From Amycolatopsis jejuensis (lineage in GTDB: Bacteria; Actinomycetota; Actinomycetes; Mycobacteriales; Pseudonocardiaceae), in contig NZ_JNYZ01000012.1 in assembly GCF_000717335.1 (NCBI RefSeq), positions 434,001 through 498,000 on the forward strand: 64,000 nucleotides of DNA, written 5' to 3'. The notes under the pieces were generated by a model. The model was not told where the DNA came from. It saw nothing but the letters and a program-made list of their open reading frames with translations, and ran no database searches. Numbering within the stretch: the stretch's first letter is position 1; each line of letters begins with the position of its first letter. Both the position numbers and the translations under genes were made by a program. Below are positions 28,138 to 36,070 of the stretch, piece by piece.

Positions 28138-28155
28138 CGAACGGGGGAGGACGCG

Positions 28156-28536
28156 GTGACCGAAGACCTCGCGGCGGGTTTCCGCAGCAAGCTGGCCGAC
28201 ATCGAGCGCGAGAACTCGGAGCGGCTGGCGTTGATCGGCAGCCGGGTCACCAAGGAACTCGACGCCGGCAAAGAAGCCAGTGACAAGCAGCTGCGCACTG
28301 TCGGCGAGGTGATCGTCCGCGTTCAGGAGAACGCGCGGCGGGCGCAGAAGGCCGGTGGCTGGGTCATGGAGTCCACTGTGGGCGACAAGGCCGACGGCGA
28401 GGTCAACTTCGTGTTCGACGACGAGGAAGCAGGCACGGAACGGGCCGAGCACCCGGCACCGGAGCCTAAGGGGCGGCATCGCCGCGCTGCCCACGATGAC
28501 GACAACTTCGCCGACACCGACTGGCTGGCGACCTGA
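28156..28536 (+). CDS. Hypothetical protein of the ESX-like glmM-glmS cluster
   Basis: 126 aa with a coiled-coil-like first half (MTEDLAAGFRSKLADIEREN, EASDKQLRTVGEVIVRVQEN), a short beta segment (GEVNFVFDDEEAG) and a charged tail ending DNFADTDWLAT. No membrane span or signal. The GTG follows GGGGGAGGACGCG. Lying 18 bp after the large substrate-like gene, it is probably part of the same operon; a secretion chaperone or immunity role is conceivable but not shown. It is convergent with the hydrolase gene, 4 bp apart. Confidence 0.65.
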   Translation: MTEDLAAGFRSKLADIERENSERLALIGSRVTKELDAGKEASDKQLRTVGEVIVRVQENARRAQKAGGWVMESTVGDKADGEVNFVFDDEEAGTERAEHPAPEPKGRHRRAAHDDDNFADTDWLAT

Positions 28537-28540
28537 TCGC

Positions 28541-29371
28541 TCAGGCGGCTTCCTCGTCCGGTACCTCGATGGGCGCGCGTTTCACGTCCGAGTCCAGGAG
28601 CGGCAGGTACTTGTCCGTGCCGGTCAGGTGGGTCAGGAAGAACGCCGTGAACAGGGCTTTCGTGAGCTGCTGAGTCGCGCGTTGCGGTTTGCCCTGCAAC
28701 AGGAGCTGGCTCCAGTGCCGTCCTTCGGTCACCGCGAGGTGTGTCGACTTCGACAGCGTGCGCAGCTGCACCGGCCCCGCCCAGGCGTGCGCGATGGCCT
28801 CGGCGTGGCCGACGGCCGGGGCGACCAGGTCGCCGTCCACGGCCAGGTGCAGGCCGGGGGCGCTGATCAGCTGGGCAGCGTTCGTGGCGGGCGGGAAGGT
28901 CTGGGCGGCGGCCACTGTCGCGACCGCGCGGACCCGCGGGCGTGCGTCGTCACCGGCTCGCGCGGACTGGGCCGCGGCCAGCACCGCCGCGCCGCCGCCG
29001 GTGGAGTGACCGGCGAGACCGAGTTTGTCCGGGTCGACGCTGATGCCGTCCGGGCCGAGCCGGACCGTGGTGATCACGTCGAGCGTGGTCAGCAGGTCCC
29101 CGGCCAGCAGGCGGTGCGACGGCAATGGGCCGAGCTGCGTTGCGGGGGCGGCGGCGACCACACCCCAGCTCGCGAGGTGGTGCAGCAGCTGGCGGTACCG
29201 GGTGGCCGGCTGCAGCCAGCCGTGCCCGAAGGCGAGGGCGGGCAGGCCGAGGCCGCGGCGCGGGGTGAACACGACGCCGGGCAGCCCGACCAGGGCGAGG
29301 TTGCCGCGCAGGACCTCGTGCGGACCCGGGTGGGACAGCTCCGTGAGCAGCTGCTTGGGCTTGCTGGCCAT
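28541..29371 (-). CDS. Alpha/beta hydrolase (dienelactone hydrolase/PET-hydrolase-like)
   Basis: A 276-aa alpha/beta hydrolase. The nucleophile elbow is LAGHSTGGGAAVLAAA, the oxyanion region LPALAFGHGWLQPATRY, and a late STHLAV could supply the catalytic His. No signal peptide, so cytosolic; the substrate is unknown. I chose the ATG at MASKPKQLLTELSHPG because the frame upstream is non-family sequence. It is in the reverse direction between glmM and glmS, the same place and orientation as Rv3438. Confidence 0.85.
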   Translation of the reverse strand: MASKPKQLLTELSHPGPHEVLRGNLALVGLPGVVFTPRRGLGLPALAFGHGWLQPATRYRQLLHHLASWGVVAAAPATQLGPLPSHRLLAGDLLTTLDVITTVRLGPDGISVDPDKLGLAGHSTGGGAAVLAAAQSARAGDDARPRVRAVATVAAAQTFPPATNAAQLISAPGLHLAVDGDLVAPAVGHAEAIAHAWAGPVQLRTLSKSTHLAVTEGRHWSQLLLQGKPQRATQQLTKALFTAFFLTHLTGTDKYLPLLDSDVKRAPIEVPDEEAA

Positions 29372-29565
29372 GCGCGTGACCTTACTGCCCGTGCCCGGCC
29401 GTGGCCCGGTGCGCCACCCCGAGCGGGACGGCGGCATGCCACCACACTGCCGCCGGACCCGGTAAACCGTTGCCCGGCGCGGTCCCCGCCCAGGTCAGAG
29501 CCGGTGAAAACCTCGCCGAAGGGACCGGAGCAGGGGACTGGACATCCCTCGTTACGCTAGTTCGC

Positions 29566-31428
29566 GTGTGTGGAATCGTGGGATACGTCGGACACCGCCC
29601 GGCCCTGGACGTCGTGCTCGGTGGACTGCGCCGGATGGAGTACCGCGGCTACGACTCGGCCGGGGTGGCGGTGCTGGACGGCGCCGGGGCGCTGAACGTC
29701 GAGCGCAAGGCGGGCCGGCTGGCGAACCTGGAGGCCCGGCTCGACGAGGTCGGCCGCGGCAGCTTCACCGGTACCGCAGGCATGGGTCACACGCGCTGGG
29801 CCACGCACGGCGCGCCGGTCGACCGCAACTCGCACCCGCACCGGGACACCACGGGACGGGTCGCGGTGGTGCACAACGGCATCATCGAGAACTTCGCCGC
29901 GCTGCGGGCCGAGCTCGAGGCCAGTGGCGTCGAGATGGCCAGCGACACCGACACCGAAACCGCCGCCCACCTGGTCGCTCGTGCGTACACCGACGGCGAC
30001 ACGAAGGGTGACCTGGCGGCCAGCGTCGCCGCGGTGTGCCGTCGCCTCGAAGGCGCGTTCACGCTGGTCGTGACGCATGCCGACGAGCCGGACACGATCG
30101 TCGCGGCGCGCCGGTCGTCGCCGCTGGTGGTCGGGGTCGGCGAGGGGGAGCACTTCGTGGCCTCCGACGTCGCGGCGTTCATCGAGCACACCCGCGAGGC
30201 CGTGGAGCTGGGCCAGGACCAGCTCGTCGTGATCACCCGCGACGGCTACGAGGTCACCGACTTCCACGGCGACGCCGCGCAGGCCAAGCCGTTCACCGTC
30301 GACTGGGACCTGTCGGCCGCCGAAAAGGGCGGCCACGAGTACTTCATGCTCAAGGAGATCGAGGAGCAGCCGGAGGCGCTCGCGAACACGCTGCGCGGGC
30401 ACTTCGAGGCAGGTCGGATCATCCTCGACGAGCAGCGCATTTCCGACCAGGACCTGCGTGACGTCGACAAGGTCTTCGTAATCGCCTGTGGTTCGGCGTA
30501 CCACTCGGGTCTCGTCGCGAAGTACGCCATCGAACACTGGTGCCGGTTGCCGGTGGAGGTCGAGCTGGCGTCGGAGTTCCGCTACCGCGACCCGGTCCTC
30601 GACCGCGACACGCTCGTGGTCGCCGTTTCCCAGTCCGGCGAGACTGCGGACACCCTCGAAGCCGTGCGGCACGCGCGGGAGCAGAAGGCGCGTGTGCTGG
30701 CGGTGTGCAACACCAACGGCGCACAGATCCCGCGTGAGTCCGATGCGGTGCTGTACACGCATGCCGGGCCGGAGATCGGCGTCGCGTCCACGAAGGCGTT
30801 CCTTGCCCAGATCGCGGCGAACTACCTCGTCGGCCTCGCGCTGGCGCAGGCGCGCGGCACGAAGTACCCGGACGAGGTCGCGCGCGAGTTCGCCGAGCTG
30901 GAAGCCATGCCGGCGGCGGTGCAGAAGGTACTGTCCACTGTGGACCAGACCCGCGACCTGGCCCGGCGGATCTCGGATTCGCGCGCGGTGCTGTTCCTCG
31001 GCAGGCACGTCGGGTTCCCGGTGGCGCTGGAAGGTGCGTTGAAGCTCAAGGAACTCGCGTACATGCATGCCGAAGGCTTTGCCGCCGGTGAGCTGAAGCA
31101 CGGTCCGATCGCGCTGATCGAGGAGGGCCTGCCGGTCGTCGTCGTGATGCCTTCGCCGAAGGGCCGCGCGGTGCTGCATTCGAAGCTGGTGTCGAACATC
31201 AGTGAGATCCAGGCCCGTGGTGCGCGCACGATCGTGATCGCCGAGGAGGGCGACGAGACCGTGCGCCCGTTCGCCGACGAGCTGATCGAGGTGCCTGCGG
31301 TACCCACACTGCTGCAGCCGCTGGTGTCCACGGTTCCGTTGCAGGTGCTGGCCGCGGAGATCGCGCGCTCCCGCGGGTACGACGTGGACAAGCCGCGTAA
31401 CCTGGCGAAGTCCGTCACTGTCGAATAG
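29566..31428 (+). CDS. glmS: Glutamine-fructose-6-phosphate aminotransferase (isomerizing)
   Basis: GlmS makes glucosamine-6-phosphate from fructose-6-phosphate and glutamine, the first step towards UDP-GlcNAc. The GTG at 29566 places Cys2 (MCGIVGYVG) as the N-terminal nucleophile after Met removal; the frame extends upstream but that part cannot be translated in an active enzyme. The glutaminase domain (GMGHTRWATHGAP) spans about 1-240. Two SIS domains follow, with VIACGSAYHSGLVAKYAIE and AVSQSGETADTLEA, and the end is DKPRNLAKSVTVE. 620 aa, full length. No glmS ribozyme is seen upstream. Confidence 0.97.
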   Translation: MCGIVGYVGHRPALDVVLGGLRRMEYRGYDSAGVAVLDGAGALNVERKAGRLANLEARLDEVGRGSFTGTAGMGHTRWATHGAPVDRNSHPHRDTTGRVAVVHNGIIENFAALRAELEASGVEMASDTDTETAAHLVARAYTDGDTKGDLAASVAAVCRRLEGAFTLVVTHADEPDTIVAARRSSPLVVGVGEGEHFVASDVAAFIEHTREAVELGQDQLVVITRDGYEVTDFHGDAAQAKPFTVDWDLSAAEKGGHEYFMLKEIEEQPEALANTLRGHFEAGRIILDEQRISDQDLRDVDKVFVIACGSAYHSGLVAKYAIEHWCRLPVEVELASEFRYRDPVLDRDTLVVAVSQSGETADTLEAVRHAREQKARVLAVCNTNGAQIPRESDAVLYTHAGPEIGVASTKAFLAQIAANYLVGLALAQARGTKYPDEVAREFAELEAMPAAVQKVLSTVDQTRDLARRISDSRAVLFLGRHVGFPVALEGALKLKELAYMHAEGFAAGELKHGPIALIEEGLPVVVVMPSPKGRAVLHSKLVSNISEIQARGARTIVIAEEGDETVRPFADELIEVPAVPTLLQPLVSTVPLQVLAAEIARSRGYDVDKPRNLAKSVTVE

Positions 31429-31445
31429 CTGCGGAGGTCGCCGCC

Positions 31446-32921
31446 GTGCAGGGAATCTGGACCACGGAACGGATTCGCGCGGCGGAAGACCAGCTGCTCG
31501 CGCGCACGCCCGACGGCGAGCTGATGCGCCGGGCGTCGTTCGGCCTGGCCACGCAGGTGGCCGGATTGCTGGCGGAAGACACCGGAGGCGTGTCCGGACG
31601 GCGGGTCGTGCTGCTGGTCGGTTCGGGCAACAACGGCGGGGATTCCTTGTGGGCCGGTGCTTTCCTGCGTCGGCGCGGAGTTGCCGTCACCGCCGTGTTG
31701 TTGAACCCGGACAAGGCGCATCCGGCGGGATTGGCTGCGTTGAAGCGTTCCGGCGGGCGCGTGGTGTCCGCAGTGGACAGTCCACAGTGGATTGAGCGGG
31801 CGGACGTGGTGGTCGACGGCATCGTCGGCATTTCGGCCCGTGGCCCATTGCGACCGGAGGCGGCGCGGCTGGTCGAGCTGATCGACGCGCCTGTGGTCGC
31901 GGTCGACCTGCCCAGCGGCGTGGACCCGGACACCGGCGCGGTTGATGGCCCGCACGTCACTGCCGCGCGCACGGTCACCTTCGGCGCGCTCAAACCCGTG
32001 CATGCCTTGGCCCCACAGGAATGCGGCGAGGTCGTGCTGGTGGACATCGGCCTGCGGCCGGAGCTGGGCGACCCGGATCTGTCCCGCCTCGAACTGGCCG
32101 ATATCGCTGCGGTGTGGCCGATTCCGGGTCCGGAGGACGACAAGTACACCCAGGGCGTGGTCGGCATCGCGGCCGGTTCGGCGACGTATCCTGGCGCGGC
32201 CGTGCTCGCGTCGGGATCGGCGGTTCACGCGACTGCGGGCATGGTCCGCTACGCCGGGCACGCGGCGGACGTCGTGCGCTCGCGCTGGCCGGAGATCGTC
32301 GCAACGGGTTCGGTGACCGATGCTGGACGGGTGCAGGCGTGGGTGGTCGGCCCTGGCATCGGCACCGGCGGGGACGGCCGCGAGGTGCTGCGGCACATCC
32401 TCGGCCAGGGCGTCCCGGTGTGCGCGGACGCCGACGCCACCACGATCATCGCGCACACCCCCGAAGTTCTCGACGCCCGCGACCCGGACACGCCGCTCGT
32501 GCTCACTCCGCACGCCGGTGAGTACGAACGCCTGATGGGCCGCCGCCCGGGCGCGGACCGGGTCGCCGCCGCACGAGAGGCGGCGAAGAAGTACGACGCG
32601 GTAATGCTTTTGAAGGGCCACTGCACGGTGATCGCCGCCCCGGACGGCCGTGTCGCGGTGAACCAGCCACACGGTTCGTGGCTGGCCACCGCAGGTTCCG
32701 GCGATGTCTTGACCGGTCTGGTCGGCTCGCTGCTCGCGGCGGGCATCGACCCGTGGCTCGCCGCCGCAGCCGCCGCCCAGGTGCATTCGCTGGCCGGCGC
32801 CCTCGCGGCCGAGGATGTCCCGACGTCCGCCTCGGGTTTGGTCGACGCGATCCCCGCTGCCCTCCGCCTGATCCGCGCGGTCGCCTCCAGACCACCCCAA
32901 TGTGGCATTCGCTGCATCTGA
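31446..32921 (+). CDS. nnr: Bifunctional NAD(P)H-hydrate epimerase/dehydratase
   Basis: This 491-aa enzyme repairs hydrated NAD(P)H. The N-terminal YjeF-type epimerase domain (residues 1 to about 205) has VGSGNNGGDSLWAGAFLRRRG and VDLPSGVDPDTG. The C-terminal ADP/ATP-dependent dehydratase, with a ribokinase-like fold, has WVVGPGIGTGGDG, LTPHAGEYERL and the catalytic NQPHGSWLATAGSGDVLTG. The GTG follows GCGGAGGTCGCC. The last residues (about PPQCGIRCI) and the stop are encoded by the first unit of the adjacent repeat element, so the C-terminus has been rewritten by the repeat. Confidence 0.95.
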   Translation: MQGIWTTERIRAAEDQLLARTPDGELMRRASFGLATQVAGLLAEDTGGVSGRRVVLLVGSGNNGGDSLWAGAFLRRRGVAVTAVLLNPDKAHPAGLAALKRSGGRVVSAVDSPQWIERADVVVDGIVGISARGPLRPEAARLVELIDAPVVAVDLPSGVDPDTGAVDGPHVTAARTVTFGALKPVHALAPQECGEVVLVDIGLRPELGDPDLSRLELADIAAVWPIPGPEDDKYTQGVVGIAAGSATYPGAAVLASGSAVHATAGMVRYAGHAADVVRSRWPEIVATGSVTDAGRVQAWVVGPGIGTGGDGREVLRHILGQGVPVCADADATTIIAHTPEVLDARDPDTPLVLTPHAGEYERLMGRRPGADRVAAAREAAKKYDAVMLLKGHCTVIAAPDGRVAVNQPHGSWLATAGSGDVLTGLVGSLLAAGIDPWLAAAAAAQVHSLAGALAAEDVPTSASGLVDAIPAALRLIRAVASRPPQCGIRCI

Positions 32922-33003
32922 CGCACCCAATGTGGCGTTGGGTGCATGTGACGCACCCAATGTGGCGTTGGGTGCATGTGACGCACCCAATGCCACATTG
33001 GGG
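32895..33003. repeat. Inverted/tandem repeat element between convergent genes
   Basis: A 109-bp element bounded by perfect 15-bp inverted repeats: CCCCAATGTGGCATT (32895-32909) and AATGCCACATTGGGG (32989-33003). Inside are three 30-bp units, at 32896, 32926 and 32956; the second and third are identical. Each carries a hairpin GCACCCAA-7 nt-TTGGGTGC. It overlaps the end of nnr, supplying its stop, and reaches to within 10 bp of the convergent MFS stop. A bidirectional terminator role and a mobile palindromic origin are likely. It has no CRISPR spacers. Confidence 0.9.
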
Positions 33004-33012
33004 TGATGTGGC

Positions 33013-34533
33013 TCAGGCAGCGGCGGTGGCCAGTTCCGGTTCCGGTGCCGCGCGGCGCTTCGTGCGCACCAGAAGTACTACCAGCAAAGCGAATCCGGTG
33101 ATCACGGCGGCGACCAGGTTCGTCAGCTGCATGGCGTCCAGGAAGGACGGACCGGCGGCGCTGACCGCGGCCGGGTCGCCCGTGGCCAGAGCCGCGTTGA
33201 GCGACTTCGTAGCCGTCTGCCGGACGGCGTCGGGAGCAGCGGCGAGCTTGTCGGTCATCGTGGAGCCGTAGCTCGACCACAACACCGAACCCAGCACTGC
33301 GACCCCGAGCGCACCGCCGATCTGGCGCAGCGTGTTCAGCAGCGCCGACCCGGCACCGGAGCGTTCGGTGGGCACTGTGGACGTCGCCAGGGTGGTGCCC
33401 GGCGTCAGAACGAGTGCGAAGCCCAGCAGGAGCAAGAAGCAGTCGGCCATGAACCACGCGATGTGAGTGTCTGCACCAAGGGGCATTGCGGCGAGGAAGG
33501 CCGCGGTCATCGCCAGTAGCCCGGTCGCCATCGTTGCGCGGTCGCCGATCTTCGCCGCGACCCAGCGCGACAACGGGGCGCCGAAGGCCGAGCCGATCGT
33601 CGGCGGGAGCAGGACCAGACCGGCTTGCAGTGGTGAGAAGCCGAGCTCCGTCTGCAGGTAGAACACCGTGTAGTACAGGTAGCCGTAGAGGACGACCGAG
33701 ACCACGGTCAGCGCCACGGTCGCCATGGTGAACGAGCCGTGCCGGAAAAGCTGCACGTCCACGAGCGGCTCGCGGTGCCGGACTTCCGTGGCGAGCAACG
33801 CGGCCAGCACTAGAATTCCGGCGGCAATCGGCAGCCAGGTACCCGGTGAGCCCCAGCCGCCGTTGTTGACGTGCACCACGCCGAGCACCAGCAGGCCGAT
33901 CCCGGCCAGCGAGCCGAGTACCGGCATCATCCGCAGCTTTCCGGTGCCACTGCCGGGAATTTCCGGGATCCACCGCAGTGCCGCGACGAGACCGAGCACG
34001 GTGAGCACGGCAATGAGCTCGAGCACCGATCCCCACCACAGGCCCGAGCTGAGCATGGCTCCGGCCAGTACCGGGCCGAATGCGGTGGCCACCGCGGACG
34101 ACGCGGCCCAGGTCGCGATGGCGCGGGCGCGCTTTTCGGCAGGGAAGGTCCGCAGGATGATCGCGAGGCTCGTCGGCATGATCGTCGCCGCGGCAATTCC
34201 GGAAAGTGCCCGCAGCACGATGACGGCCGTCGGGGAGCCGAGGAAACCGGTGATCGCCGAGGTGAGCGCGAAAGCGGCAAGGCCCCAGACGAGCAGGCGC
34301 TTCAGCCCGAACCGGTCGCCCGCGGTTCCCGAGACGAGCAGGAACCCGGCGAAGGTGAGCGAGTAGGCGTTCAGGATCCACTGCTGTTCGGTGGTGCTCG
34401 CGCCGAGGCTCTTCTGGATCGTCGGCAGCGCGACATTGAGGATCGTGGTCCCCAGCAAGACCACGACCACCGCGAGGGTGACCGCGGCGAGCACCCGGCC
34501 GGGCCGGGGCGTGGGTGGAGTTTCGATGCGCAT
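33013..34533 (-). CDS. DHA2-family (14-helix) MFS drug efflux transporter
   Basis: A 506-aa integral membrane protein of the major facilitator superfamily. DHA2/EmrB-QacA signatures include LGTTILNVALPTIQKSLGAS (motif D1 in helix 1) and WILNAYSLTFAGFLLVSGTA. Also visible are GDRFGLKRLLVWGL (motif A) and FGPVLAGAML (motif C), which marks drug/proton antiporters. About fourteen helices can be counted. The ATG follows GAGGGCGGGCC. It is divergent from a TetR gene with paired operator-like sites between them, so drug-inducible export is the likely role; the substrate is unknown. Confidence 0.92.
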   Translation of the reverse strand: MRIETPPTPRPGRVLAAVTLAVVVVLLGTTILNVALPTIQKSLGASTTEQQWILNAYSLTFAGFLLVSGTAGDRFGLKRLLVWGLAAFALTSAITGFLGSPTAVIVLRALSGIAAATIMPTSLAIILRTFPAEKRARAIATWAASSAVATAFGPVLAGAMLSSGLWWGSVLELIAVLTVLGLVAALRWIPEIPGSGTGKLRMMPVLGSLAGIGLLVLGVVHVNNGGWGSPGTWLPIAAGILVLAALLATEVRHREPLVDVQLFRHGSFTMATVALTVVSVVLYGYLYYTVFYLQTELGFSPLQAGLVLLPPTIGSAFGAPLSRWVAAKIGDRATMATGLLAMTAAFLAAMPLGADTHIAWFMADCFLLLLGFALVLTPGTTLATSTVPTERSGAGSALLNTLRQIGGALGVAVLGSVLWSSYGSTMTDKLAAAPDAVRQTATKSLNAALATGDPAAVSAAGPSFLDAMQLTNLVAAVITGFALLVVLLVRTKRRAAPEPELATAAA

Positions 34534-34547
34534 GGCCCGCCCTCATT

Positions 34548-34600
34548 CTCTATCAGTGATCAAGTAAGTCCTCCTCTGGTATACTTGGTCGGTGACCAAG
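34548..34600. promoter_or_regulatory. Divergent MFS/TetR promoters with two TetR operator-like sites
   Basis: A 17-bp palindrome CTTGGTC-GGT-GACCAAG (34584-34600) overlaps the GTG of the tetR gene. A related 18-bp sequence on the other strand (34548-34565 in reverse; ACTTGATCACTGATAGAG) matches ACTTGGTCGGTGACCAAG at 12 of 18 positions and lies 15 bp before the MFS start. On the plus strand it reads CTCTATCAGTGAT, reminiscent of tetO. A -10 box TATACT (34580-34585) lies only 6 nt before the GTG, implying a leaderless tetR transcript. Confidence 0.6.
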
Positions 34601-35215
34601 AGACAACCGATCAAGGCGGGGATCACACTCGGCCAGGTGGTCGCGGCCGCCTTCGCCGTGCTCGATCGCGGCGGCCTGGACAAGCTGTCCACCAGGGCGA
34701 TTGCCGCCGATCTCGGGGTCAGCATGAACACTGTGATGTGGCATATCCGCACCAAGGCGCGGCTGCTGGACCTGCTGGCCGAGGCGATCTTCGTCGAGGT
34801 CGACGTGGACGGTCTGCCGAGCCGGTGGGACGAGCGGGTCGCCGAACTGCATCAGCGGCTGCGCGTTGCGATGCTCGGACATCGCGACGGCGCCCGGGTT
34901 GTGGCGGGGACCTTCGTCAACGGGCCCGGCACGCTCGGCGTCACTGAGCGGGTGGTGGACGCGCTGCTGGAGGGGTGTCCCACTCGCCGGACCGCCGTCT
35001 GGACGAGCTGGAGCCTGTTCTACTTCACCCTCGGTCTCGTCCAGGAGGAACAGGCCGCGGCGGAGATCGACCTGTCCGGGACCTACCAGGTGCCGGAGGA
35101 GTTTCCGGTGCTCAACTCGGTGCTGGACGAGTTCCGGTCGGTCGACTTCGACAACCGCTTCCGCTTCGGCCTCGAACAGATCCTGCGGTCCGCGCCGGTG
35201 CTCGAAGCGCCGTAA
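34592..35215 (+). CDS. TetR-family transcriptional regulator
   Basis: A 207-aa regulator. The N-terminal helix-turn-helix is VVAAAFAVLDRGGLDKLSTR with IAADLGVSMNTVMWHIRTKA (about residues 15-60). The C-terminal ligand domain resembles the TetR_C type that pairs with tetracycline-like efflux systems (VAELHQRLRVAMLGHRDGAR, RRTAVWTSWSLFYFTLGLVQ). It probably represses itself and the divergent MFS gene until a drug binds. The GTG start is embedded in the operator palindrome and lies right after a -10 box. Confidence 0.92.
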   Translation: MTKRQPIKAGITLGQVVAAAFAVLDRGGLDKLSTRAIAADLGVSMNTVMWHIRTKARLLDLLAEAIFVEVDVDGLPSRWDERVAELHQRLRVAMLGHRDGARVVAGTFVNGPGTLGVTERVVDALLEGCPTRRTAVWTSWSLFYFTLGLVQEEQAAAEIDLSGTYQVPEEFPVLNSVLDEFRSVDFDNRFRFGLEQILRSAPVLEAP

Positions 35216-35220
35216 ATTAT

Positions 35221-35239
35221 CGAGTTATGTGTTAACTCG
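35221..35239. promoter_or_regulatory. Operator-like palindrome upstream of the DeoR-type gene
   Basis: CGAGTTA (35221-35227) and TAACTCG (35233-35239) form a perfect 7-bp inverted repeat with a 5-bp spacer, 27 bp before the DeoR-type start. A sequence in this place is a reasonable autoregulatory site for that repressor. No good -10/-35 pair is distinguishable in the 51-bp gap. Confidence 0.5.
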
Positions 35240-35266
35240 GGGCGAGATATCTGGTAAGAACTGAGC

Positions 35267-36070
35267 ATGCCCAGGACGCGCCCGTCCGATGCTGCGGTCG
35301 AGCAGCGCCGTCAGGAGATCCTCGACCACGTCATCGAGCTGGGCGAGGTCCGGATCGACGACCTCACCGCGCGGTTCCGGGTCAGCCTCATGACGATGCA
35401 CCGCGACCTCGACGACCTCGCCGAACGGCGGCTGCTGCGGAAGCTGCGCGGCAAGGTCGCGGCGTACCCGGCGCTCACCATGGAAACCGCGAGCCGGTTC
35501 ACGCGGCACTCGGCCGAAAAGGACGCGCTCGCCGAGGCCGCGATCCGGCAGGTCGAGCCGGGTCAGACGGTGTTCGTCGACGACTCGACCACCCTGTTTC
35601 CGCTGGTCGAGCGGCTGGCCGGGGTCGAGGGGCTCACCGTGATCACCAACTCGCTGCAGGCGGCCCGGCTGCTCGGCGAGGGCGTCGAGGTGGTCGTTGC
35701 CGGTGGCCGCTACCACCCGGAGTACGACTCCTGCTCCGGCCCGGATGTGCTTGCCCTGCTTGAGAGAACCCGCGCGGACGTCGCGTTCGTCTCGGTCAGC
35801 GCGGTCGCCGTCGGCCGGTTGTTCCATCCCGTGCAGGACTACGCCGAGCTCAAGAAAGCCGTGCTGCGCGCGGCAAATCGCAATGTCCTGGTGCTCGACC
35901 ACTCGAAGTTCGGCCGCACCGCCACGTACGCACACGGCACGGTCGGCGACTACGACCTGCTCATCACCAGCGAAGTCACGCCCACCGAGGAGATCGAGGC
36001 CGCGCTCAATGCGGGTACGGCCGTCGAGACCGTGGAGCACGTCGAGGAGGGGCAGCCGTATGACAGCTGA
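35267..36070 (+). CDS. DeoR/GlpR-family sugar-responsive regulator
   Basis: A 267-aa DeoR-type repressor. The N-terminal HTH is RRQEILDHVIELGEVRIDDL with FRVSLMTMHRDLDDL, and the C-terminal sensor domain is related to sugar isomerases (FVDDSTTLFPLVERLAG, VITNSLQAARLLGEG, LDHSKFGRTA). It overlaps the xylulokinase gene by 11 bp, so it probably controls that gene and the ABC ATPase in response to a sugar phosphate. The inverted repeat upstream is its likely operator. Confidence 0.93.
   Translation: MPRTRPSDAAVEQRRQEILDHVIELGEVRIDDLTARFRVSLMTMHRDLDDLAERRLLRKLRGKVAAYPALTMETASRFTRHSAEKDALAEAAIRQVEPGQTVFVDDSTTLFPLVERLAGVEGLTVITNSLQAARLLGEGVEVVVAGGRYHPEYDSCSGPDVLALLERTRADVAFVSVSAVAVGRLFHPVQDYAELKKAVLRAANRNVLVLDHSKFGRTATYAHGTVGDYDLLITSEVTPTEEIEAALNAGTAVETVEHVEEGQPYDS

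Noticed and set aside
29401..29565. N-terminal extension of glmS
   Set aside because: GlmS needs Cys directly after the initiator Met; only the GTG at 29566 gives this.
32896..32985. Three 30-bp direct repeats, considered as a CRISPR array
   Set aside because: Units are contiguous with no spacers, no cas genes are near, and the block is bounded by inverted repeats.
35697..36059. Long N-terminal extension of the xylulokinase frame
   Set aside because: It overlaps the DeoR-type gene and has Arg/Pro/Ser-rich shadow composition; the family start is at 36060 after GAGGAGGGG.
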